A stretch of 64,000 bases of DNA from contig NZ_JAAOYW010000002.1 in NCBI RefSeq assembly GCF_011761235.1, forward strand, positions 124,001 through 188,000. The letters run 5' to 3'. Shown here piece by piece: positions 58,128 to 64,000 of the stretch. Below the pieces are notes generated by a model that saw nothing but the letters and a program-made list of their open reading frames with translations, made no database searches and was not told the DNA's origin. The position numbers and the translations under genes are program-made. How positions within the stretch are numbered: position 1 is the first letter of the stretch; every line of letters begins with the position of its first letter. This DNA comes from Frigoribacterium faeni. GTDB taxonomy: Bacteria > Actinomycetota > Actinomycetes > Actinomycetales > Microbacteriaceae.

Positions 58128-58357
58128 GGGCTGATCCGTCACGAAACGGATCAGCCCTGAGGAAGGGGTTCCCGCTCGGGCTGATCCGTCACGACACGGA
58201 TGAGCCCCGGGGAAGGGGTTCCCACTCGGGCTGATCCGTCACGAGACGGATCGCTCTCCGCCCAGGCAGACCCGCCACCTCCGTTCCGGTACGGGACGGA
58301 TCGACAGCCCCGAAGGGGGACGGCTCCACGGCTGATCCGTCTCGTGACGGAACAGCC
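58128..58357. repeat. 50-bp-period hairpin repeat array
   Basis: GGCTGATCCGT at 58129, 58179 and 58229 starts units of exactly 50 bp. In the first unit it pairs with ACGGATCAGCC across a six-base loop; the others have one or more changes. The intervening AAGGGGTTCCC segment also repeats. Two more divergent copies follow, one near 58284-58310 (GTTCCGGTACGGGACGGATC) and one inverted at about 58331-58357 (GGCTGATCCGTCTCG, GTGACGGAACAGCCC). With no variable spacers it is not a CRISPR array. The whole 488-bp gap from 57909 to 58396 holds nothing else that looks like a gene. Confidence 0.85.
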
Positions 58358-58396
58358 CCAGCAGGGAGCACTCCACCCCCGGGGGCACGGGCCGGC

Positions 58397-58963
58397 TCAG
58401 TCCATGTCGCCGCTGCCGTCCGCATCGTCGCTCCAGTGGCTCCGGCCCACGCCGCGAGCGCTCAGGTCACGGCCGTTGCGCCCCCGCCGAGCGTCACGGC
58501 GCGGCGGGACGGGGTCGCCCTCCTCCCGCAGGACGACGTCCCCGTCCCGGATGCGCCGAGCCATCACGGCCGGACCGACGCCCAGTCCTCGCGACGGCGC
58601 CCCCGCCTCCCAGGCGCTCCGGAGCTCGTCCAGCCCGGCGCCGACGAGATCGAGCCAGTCGTCACGCAGGTGTTACCAGCGCCGGGGCCCGTCCTGGTCG
58701 ACGACGACGAAACCCGACTCGAGCAGGACGCCGAGGTGCTGGGAGACGCTCGACCACCCGACAGCCCGTCGCTCGTGGAGGACGCTCGCCAGGTCGCCGG
58801 ACGTCTGGCGCCCGATCGTCAGCACCTCCACGAGGTCCCGGCGGGTGACGTCGCCGAGGACCTCGAACGGGTGCATCGCCCGCGCACCTGCAGAGCGGCG
58901 ACGGGAGCGCGCACGTCTCGGCACGTCGGACTCCCCGCCTCCGTCGTCGTGGTGCGCACTCAC
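58397..58963 (-). pseudogene. ArsR-like winged-helix regulator with in-frame stop
   Basis: From a GTG at 58963 the frame encodes about 30 charged residues, then MHPFEVLGDVTRRDLVEVLTIGRQTSGDLASVLHERRAVGWSSVSQHLGVLLESGFVVVDQDGPRRW and a TAA at 58673-58675. The same frame continues HLRDDWLDLVGAGLDELRSAWEAG and runs 91 codons to a TGA at 58397. RRW-stop-HLR fits a beta-wing of an ArsR-type HTH with a Tyr codon (TAC) turned into TAA. So either a nonsense mutation, a base error, or a real 96-residue short form. An alternative start is the ATG at 58876. The last 60 residues are charged and possibly disordered. Confidence 0.65.
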
Positions 58964-59066
58964 GCTGCCCCCGGGAGCCGCGCCGCGTCGGACCCCGTCG
59001 TGGTCGCTCCGGCGAGACGCCTCCGTGAAGGAGGCGCGGTGCAGCCGGACGTCCCCCCGTCCGGCC

Positions 59067-59082
59067 CGTGACGGAACAGCCC
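59067..59082. repeat. Copy of the array end on the other side of the ArsR pseudogene
   Basis: CGTGACGGAACAGCCC is identical to 58343-58358, so the broken ArsR gene is bracketed by 16-bp direct repeats 724 bp apart. It lies about 105 bases upstream of the ArsR start and may be an operator copy or a recombination trace. Confidence 0.6.
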
Positions 59083-59150
59083 GACCGCCATGCCACCCCA
59101 GGAGCAAGTCCCCGGACGCGGCAGCGCACCGACGCCGAGCACGCCCGGCC

Positions 59151-59768
59151 TCACCTCGCCGCGAAGGGCGACCCCGGCTGGCCGAGCGTCCCCTCCGCCA
59201 CGCGCCGCGCGTGTCGCCGTCCCGCGCCCGAGCCGCGGAACTCCTCGACCCCCCGCAGCCCCGCCCGACGCCCGTCGCGGGCGGCCCAGGCGGTCTCGAG
59301 GGCGTCGACGAGGTCCTGCTCCTGCTGCACGTCGCCGGCCGCGCGCACCTCGGCGACGGCCTCGGCGAGCGCGTCGAGCAGCTCGCACGAGCGCCTCCCC
59401 GCGATCGTCAGCACGGTCTCGGCGTGCGGGCCCGACCCCGGCGGCGGTTCGCTCGCGTCGGCGAAGCCCGCGGCGACGAGCACGCCGACACAGCGGGCGA
59501 CGTGGTCCGGTCCGCCCGCCGTCGGCCCGAGCCGTCGCGCCGCCTCCGCCCGCAGCTGCGACTCGGAGCACGCGCCCCGCTCGAGCACGTCGAGCAGGCA
59601 GACGCACACGGGGTCGGTCATCACCTCGAGGGGCGAGGCCGACCCGGGGCCGCCGGTGCCGCCGGGAGAGACAGGCCTGAGAGAACCGACAGGAACGACG
59701 GGGGCGACAGGGGCGACAGGGGCGACAGGGGCGGACGGGGAGGCGAGGAGGCGGTTCGTGGGCGTCAT
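59151..59768 (-). CDS. Hypothetical winged-helix-like protein
   Basis: The 205-residue protein has an N-terminal Ala-Pro-Val repeat encoded by tandem 9-base units (near 59701-59735), then a Gly/Pro-rich part, and from about residue 50 a probable winged-helix domain: MTDPVCVCLLDVLERGACSESQLRAEAARRLGP, HVARCVGVLVAAGFADASEP, and HAETVLTIAGRRSCELLDALAEAVAEV, the pattern of a small HTH plus wing. Three Cys are present. Start either ATG 59768 (CAGCCT seven bases upstream) or an internal ATG at 59621. A distant relation to ArsR- or MarR-like regulators is possible but unproven. Confidence 0.6.
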   Translation of the reverse strand: MTPTNRLLASPSAPVAPVAPVAPVVPVGSLRPVSPGGTGGPGSASPLEVMTDPVCVCLLDVLERGACSESQLRAEAARRLGPTAGGPDHVARCVGVLVAAGFADASEPPPGSGPHAETVLTIAGRRSCELLDALAEAVAEVRAAGDVQQEQDLVDALETAWAARDGRRAGLRGVEEFRGSGAGRRHARRVAEGTLGQPGSPFAAR

Positions 59769-59775
59769 GCGACCG

Positions 59776-59781
59776 AGGCTG
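59776..59781 (-). promoter_or_regulatory. Putative leaderless -10 (CAGCCT)
   Basis: CAGCCT on the minus strand followed by seven bases and the ATG at 59768. Confidence 0.3.
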
Positions 59782-59893
59782 CCTGCCCCGCCGGCCCGCG
59801 CCTCCTCCTGTCGACCGTCCCTGGGGACGACCCGCGACCCCGGCCTCGACGGGGAGGGACCACGGGGGCGCGCGCCCCCCAGCCCGCGCGGCT

Positions 59894-59899
59894 TACGAT
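59894..59899 (+). promoter_or_regulatory. Putative -10 of hrpA (TACGAT)
   Basis: TACGAT followed by nine bases and the ATG at 59909. The spacer contains GGAGGG, so the message may be leaderless or have a very short leader. Confidence 0.45.
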
Positions 59900-59908
59900 G
59901 GAGGGCTC

Positions 59909-62900
59909 ATGTCGCCCACCATCACGTATCCCCCCGAGCTGCCGGTCAGCCAGAGACGCGACGACATCGCCGCCGCGATCCGCGACCACCAGGTCGTCAT
60001 CGTCGCGGGGTCGACCGGCTCGGGCAAGACCACGCAGCTGCCGAAGATCTGCCTCGAGCTCGGCCGCACGAGCATCGGGCACACGCAGCCGCGCCGCATC
60101 GCCGCGCGCACCATCAGCGAGCGCATCGCCGAGGAACTCGGCGAGGAGGTCGGCGGCCTCGTCGGCTACCAGGTGCGATTCACCGACAAGGTGGGCGCCG
60201 ACACGCAGATCAAGCTGATGACCGACGGCATCCTGCTCAACGAGATCCACTTCGACCGCGACCTCAAGCGGTACGACACGATCATCATCGACGAGGCTCA
60301 CGAGCGCAGCCTCACCATCGACTTCCTCCTCGGCTACCTCAAGCAGCTGCTGCCGCGGCGCCCCGACCTCAAGCTCGTCATCACGAGCGCGACCATCGAC
60401 CCCGAGTCGTTCTCGCAGCACTTCGACGGCGCCCCCATCGTCGAGGTCTCGGGGCGCACCTACCCGGTCGAGATCCGGTACCGGCCGCTCGTCGCCGACG
60501 ACACCACGGGCGACGACGACCGCGACGTCGACGACCTCGACGAGCTCGACGACGCCCCGGCACCGTCGCGTCCCGCCGCCCGACGCGACGAGGCCCGACG
60601 CGACGACGGCCGCCGACGGGGCGAGCCCGGCCGCCGCGGCGACGCGGCCCGCAGGGCGAAGGAGGCGCGGGCCGGCGACCCGAGGCAGCGCGCCGACGAC
60701 AAGGACTACCTCCAGGGCATCAACGAGGCCCTCGACGAGCTGGCCCGCGAGAGCTCGGGCGACGTGCTCGTGTTCCTCAGCGGCGAGAACGAGATCCGCG
60801 ACGCCGAGGACGCCATCCGGGCGAGGAACCTGCCCCAGACCGAGGTGCTGCCGCTCTACGGCCGGCTGAGCGCCGCCGACCAGCACCGGGTGTTCCAGCC
60901 CAGCACCACCGCCGGCACCAGGCGCCGCATCGTCCTCGCGACGAACGTCGCCGAGACCAGCCTCACCGTGCCGGGCATCAAGTACGTGATCGACGCCGGC
61001 ACCGCGCGCATCAGCCGCTACTCGACGCGGGCCAAGGTGCAGCGCCTGCCGATCGAGGCCATCTCGCAGGCGAGCGCGAACCAGCGCTCGGGCCGGTCGG
61101 GCCGCACGAGCGACGGCATCGCGATCCGCCTCTACAGCGAGGCCGACTTCGAGAAGCGACCCGACTTCACCGAGCCCGAGATCCTCCGCACGAACCTCGC
61201 GGCGGTCATCCTGCAGATGATCTCGCTGGGCCTCGGCGACATCGCGGCGTTCCCGTTCCTGCAGCCGCCCGACAGCCGCGGCATCAAGGACGGCCTCGAC
61301 CTGCTGCGCGAGCTCGGCGCCGTGACCCAGGGCGGCCAGATCACGCGCGTGGGCAAGCAGCTGACGCGCCTGCCCATCGACCCGCGCCTCGCCCGCATGG
61401 CCGTCGAGTCGAAGGTGCACGGCACGACGCGCGAGGTGCTCGCCATCGTCGCGGCGCTGAGCATCCAGGACCCTCGCGAGCGTCCCCTCGAGCGGCGTGC
61501 GCAGGCCGACGAGGCGCACGCCCGCTTCAAGGACCCGCAGGGCGACTTCATGACCCTGCTCAACCTCTGGAACCACCTCGAGGACGCGAAGGCCGACCTC
61601 ACCGGCAACGCCTTCAAGCGGCTCTGCCGCGACGAGTACCTCAACTACCTGCGCGTGCGCGAGTGGCAGGACGTCTACCGCCAGCTGCTGCGGGCGGCGA
61701 AGCCCCTCGGCCTGCACGTCGGCGAGCGCAGCACGAACCCCGACGGCGTGCACCGCAGCCTGCTCGCCGGCCTGCTCAGCCAGATCGGCCTGTTCGACCC
61801 GCAGAAGAAGGACTACGTCGGGGCCCGTCAGACGCGGTTCCTCGTGTTCCCGGGCAGCTCGCTCGCCAAGAAGCAGCCCGCCGCGATCATGAGCGCCGAG
61901 CTCGTCGAGACCAGCCGGCTGTTCGCCCGCGTCAACGGCGCCATCGACCCGGCCTGGGCCGAACCGCTCGCGCCCGACCTCGTCAAACGCAGCTACGGCG
62001 AGCCGCACTGGGAGAAGAAGCAGGGCTCCGTCGTCGCCTACGAGCGGGTCACGCTGTACGGCGTGCCGATCGTGCCGCGCCGGCGCATCCAGTTCTCGCG
62101 CATCGACCCCGGCTACGCCCGCGAGCTGTTCATCCGCCACGCGCTCGTCGAGGGCGACTGGGAGAGCCGCCAGTCGTTCGAGGCGGCCAACCGACAGCTC
62201 GTGCGCGAACTCACCGAGGTCGAGGAGCGGACGCGCCGCCGCGACATCCTCGTCGACGGCGACGCCGCCTTCGAGTTCTTCCAGCGCCGCGTGCCGGCCG
62301 ACGTCACGAGCACCCGCGACTTCGAGGGCTGGTGGCGCAAGGCGAAGCAAGAGACGCCGGACCTGCTCACGATGACGGCCGCCGACCTGCTCGGCGACGA
62401 CGAGCCCGACGTCGACGAGGCGGGGTTCCCGAGCACGTGGCGGCAGGGCGACCAGACGCTGACCCTGCGCTACAAGTTCGAGCCGGGAGCCGACGACGAC
62501 GGCGTCACGGTGGTCGTGCCCCTGCCGCTGCTGGCGCGCCTCCGTCCGGCCGGCTTCGACTGGCAGGTGCCGGGCCTCCGCGACGAGCTGGTCACCTCGC
62601 TCATCAAGTCGCTGCCGAAGCAGATCCGCAAGAACGTGGTGCCGGCCGCCGACTGGGCATCGAAGATCACCGCCGAGCTGCCGGCCGAGCCGCCGGTCGA
62701 CGTGGCCGAGTCGTTCACCGCGACCCTCGCCTCCGTCATCAAGAAGCTCACGTACACGCCGGTCGAGCCCGCCGACTTCGACCTCGAGCGGGTGCCGGCG
62801 CACCTGCGCGTCACGTACGCCGTGGTCGACGAGCGCGGCCGCACGGTGGGCGCCGGAAAGTCGCTCGACGAGCTGCAGCACCGGCTCAGCGACGACATGC

Positions 62901-63892
62901 GCGAGAGCGTGGCGCGCGTCACCCAGGGCCAGGGCGCAGGAGGCGCGGGTCGCGACCGGCGACGACGCGGCGGTCCCGAGGGCGCCCGCCCCGACGCCGG
63001 GGTCGCCGCCCCCGCGAACGCCATCGAGCGCAGCGGCCTCACCTCGTGGGACTTCGACGAGCTGCCGACCGTCGTCGACACGCGGCACGGCGACACCGTG
63101 ATCCGGGCGTACCCGGCGCTGGTCGACGAGGGCGCCTCCGTGGCGATCCGCCTCATGGCGACGCCGGCCGACCAGGCGCGTGAGACCCCCAAGGGCGTGC
63201 GCCGCCTGCTCATGCTGGCGGTGCCGAGCCCGGTCGCCTACGTGCAGCAGCACCTGACGGCGCCCGAGAAGCTGATCCTCGCGACGAGCCCGTACCAGAA
63301 CACCGCGGCCCTCTTCGCCGACTGCCTCGTGGCCGTCGTCGACGACGTGCTGCACCGGGTGAAGGCCGACGGGCAGCTGTACACGAAGAAGGAGTTCCTC
63401 ACGGTCCGCGACCGGGTGTCGGGCGCCGTGATGGACCAGATGTTCCAGACGGTGTCGCTCGTCGCCCGCACGCTGACGGCCGCCCGCGACGCGGACAAGG
63501 CGATGAAGTCGGCCACGGCCATGGCGCTGCTCACGGCGCTCACCGACATGCGGCAGCAGCGCGACCGGCTCATCTACCCGGGCTTCGTGTCGGCCACGGG
63601 CCTGCAGCAGCTGCAGCGCGTGCCCGTGTACCTCGTCGGCATCACGCGCCGCACGGCGAAGCTGCTCGAGGCGCCGTCGCGGGACCGCGCCTGGCTGACC
63701 GAGGTGCAGCAGGCGACCGAGAAGTACGAGGCGGCGGGCGGGGCGTTCCCGCCTGCGGAGGGGGCGCCTCCTGCGCTGGTGCGCGCCCGGTGGATGCTCG
63801 AGGAGTTCCGCCTCAGCCTCTTCGCCCAGGACCTGAGGCCCAGCGAGAGCGTGTCGCTTCAGCGGATCGTCAAGGTGCTCGCGTCGGCCTAG
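59909..63892 (+). CDS. hrpA: ATP-dependent RNA helicase HrpA
   Basis: The 1327-residue DEAH-box protein matches HrpA. Walker A is GSTGSGKTTQLP near residues 34-45, motif II DEAH in IIIDEAHERSLTIDF, motif III ITSATIDPESF, motif VI QRSGRSGRTSDGIAIRLY, followed by the helicase-associated, OB-fold and DUF3418 C-terminal parts (WNHLEDAKADLTGNAFKRLCRDEYLNYLRVREW; ERVTLYGVPIVPRRRIQFSRIDP; a tail ending SLQRIVKVLASA). An Arg/Asp-rich insertion lies near 197-265 between the RecA domains, and a second Arg/Gly-rich one near 1007-1035; both are longer than in E. coli HrpA. HrpA helps resolve stalled ribosomes and process mRNA. Ends 85 bases before the next gene. Confidence 0.95.
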   Translation: MSPTITYPPELPVSQRRDDIAAAIRDHQVVIVAGSTGSGKTTQLPKICLELGRTSIGHTQPRRIAARTISERIAEELGEEVGGLVGYQVRFTDKVGADTQIKLMTDGILLNEIHFDRDLKRYDTIIIDEAHERSLTIDFLLGYLKQLLPRRPDLKLVITSATIDPESFSQHFDGAPIVEVSGRTYPVEIRYRPLVADDTTGDDDRDVDDLDELDDAPAPSRPAARRDEARRDDGRRRGEPGRRGDAARRAKEARAGDPRQRADDKDYLQGINEALDELARESSGDVLVFLSGENEIRDAEDAIRARNLPQTEVLPLYGRLSAADQHRVFQPSTTAGTRRRIVLATNVAETSLTVPGIKYVIDAGTARISRYSTRAKVQRLPIEAISQASANQRSGRSGRTSDGIAIRLYSEADFEKRPDFTEPEILRTNLAAVILQMISLGLGDIAAFPFLQPPDSRGIKDGLDLLRELGAVTQGGQITRVGKQLTRLPIDPRLARMAVESKVHGTTREVLAIVAALSIQDPRERPLERRAQADEAHARFKDPQGDFMTLLNLWNHLEDAKADLTGNAFKRLCRDEYLNYLRVREWQDVYRQLLRAAKPLGLHVGERSTNPDGVHRSLLAGLLSQIGLFDPQKKDYVGARQTRFLVFPGSSLAKKQPAAIMSAELVETSRLFARVNGAIDPAWAEPLAPDLVKRSYGEPHWEKKQGSVVAYERVTLYGVPIVPRRRIQFSRIDPGYARELFIRHALVEGDWESRQSFEAANRQLVRELTEVEERTRRRDILVDGDAAFEFFQRRVPADVTSTRDFEGWWRKAKQETPDLLTMTAADLLGDDEPDVDEAGFPSTWRQGDQTLTLRYKFEPGADDDGVTVVVPLPLLARLRPAGFDWQVPGLRDELVTSLIKSLPKQIRKNVVPAADWASKITAELPAEPPVDVAESFTATLASVIKKLTYTPVEPADFDLERVPAHLRVTYAVVDERGRTVGAGKSLDELQHRLSDDMRESVARVTQGQGAGGAGRDRRRRGGPEGARPDAGVAAPANAIERSGLTSWDFDELPTVVDTRHGDTVIRAYPALVDEGASVAIRLMATPADQARETPKGVRRLLMLAVPSPVAYVQQHLTAPEKLILATSPYQNTAALFADCLVAVVDDVLHRVKADGQLYTKKEFLTVRDRVSGAVMDQMFQTVSLVARTLTAARDADKAMKSATAMALLTALTDMRQQRDRLIYPGFVSATGLQQLQRVPVYLVGITRRTAKLLEAPSRDRAWLTEVQQATEKYEAAGGAFPPAEGAPPALVRARWMLEEFRLSLFAQDLRPSESVSLQRIVKVLASA

Positions 63893-63965
63893 CCGCAGGC
63901 TCGGCCTGGCCGGCGCCTCGGCCCGGCCGGCGGCTCGGCCGAGCGGGCGGCTCGGCGCCGCCCGC

Positions 63966-63971
63966 TAGCCT
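63966..63971 (+). promoter_or_regulatory. Putative leaderless -10 (TAGCCT)
   Basis: TAGCCT, six bases, then an ATG at 63978, close to the window end. Confidence 0.5.
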
Positions 63972-63977
63972 GGGCGG

Positions 63978-64000
63978 ATGCGAGCGACGGTCAAGGACGT
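63978..64000 (+). CDS. Truncated gene start, product unknown
   Basis: Seven full codons (MRATVKD) are visible before the window ends. The TAGCCT hexamer six bases upstream fits the leaderless-start pattern of the neighbouring genes, so this is probably a true start. The product cannot be determined from so few residues. Confidence 0.5.

Noticed and set aside
58128-58357. CRISPR array
   Set aside because: The repeats are regularly spaced, but the intervening segments are also nearly identical, so there are no spacers, and no cas gene is present.
58189-58425. Small 78-codon minus-strand gene in the repeat array
   Set aside because: Its frame is generated by the repeats (recurring RLVTDQ-type words) and overlaps the end of the ArsR reading frame; no ribosome binding site or homology is evident.

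Overview
The window is 64 kb of very GC-rich DNA from an actinobacterium, most probably a member of the Microbacteriaceae (Curtobacterium/Frigoribacterium/Clavibacter-like). The reasons are the composition, the many GTG starts, the 4-base GTGA stop/start overlaps, and the housekeeping neighbourhood ispE-rsmA-tatD-metG with rsmI and a protein O-mannosyltransferase. I see no tRNA, rRNA, CRISPR array, IS element or prophage. The assignment to a family is inference; no 16S or marker comparison was possible.

Layout. 0-8.9 kb: small conserved proteins (DIP1984-like, DUF427, a lysozyme-fold secreted protein, UPF0303), a GT4 glycosyltransferase, a convergent DNA-repair pair (LigD-type primase/polymerase and an ATP-dependent DNA ligase), an MBL hydrolase and a quinone reductase. 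8.9-16.5 kb: a NarL-type two-component system followed by a secreted protein of unknown family, an SRPBCC/DUF4166 pair, a CE7 esterase, an LLM flavin oxidoreductase and a small unknown protein. 16.5-24.7 kb: pnuC-nadR (NAD salvage), then a tightly coupled five-gene MoxR ATPase / vWA-metallopeptidase / adenylate-forming enzyme operon, my best candidate for an undescribed system. 24.7-31 kb: a DoxX-like protein, the 5-oxoprolinase genes pxpA and a fused pxpBC, a degenerate biotin-carboxylase-like ATP-grasp protein and an NCS2 purine permease. 31-36 kb: moaA-moaD facing a MoeB-rhodanese fusion, and a GT39-type membrane glycosyltransferase. 36-45 kb: ispE, rsmA, tatD, metG, rsmI, protein O-mannosyltransferase, metY and a CoA-binding protein. 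45-52 kb: a Tat-exported beta-helix protein divergent from an acyltransferase, a sulfurtransferase, a DUF255 thioredoxin-like protein and an unknown secreted protein. 52-58 kb: the propionate (2-methylcitrate) genes prpD-prpB-prpC and an acyl-CoA ligase. 58-59.8 kb: a repeat-rich patch with an ArsR-like gene broken by an in-frame stop and a small winged-helix-like protein. 59.9-64 kb: hrpA and the first codons of a further gene.

Regulation. Most first genes of transcription units carry a TANNNT-like (or NANNNT) -10 hexamer ending only 5-9 bases before the ATG or GTG, the signature of leaderless transcripts. I used it to choose several starts (metG, prpD, the beta-helix gene and the gene at 16059). 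A minority (the purine permease, moeB, the acyl-CoA ligase, pxpA, UPF0303) have a leader with a Shine-Dalgarno sequence.

Unexplained DNA-level structure includes a 9-mer, AGGAGGCGC, that I see more than 30 times on both strands inside and between genes; a pair of related long palindromes, each in a divergent promoter region; a 50-bp-period hairpin array next to the broken ArsR gene; three places where the last codons and stop of a gene are tandemly duplicated downstream; and a roughly 190-bp tract of almost pure G and C runs that looks like an unresolved or miscalled sequence.
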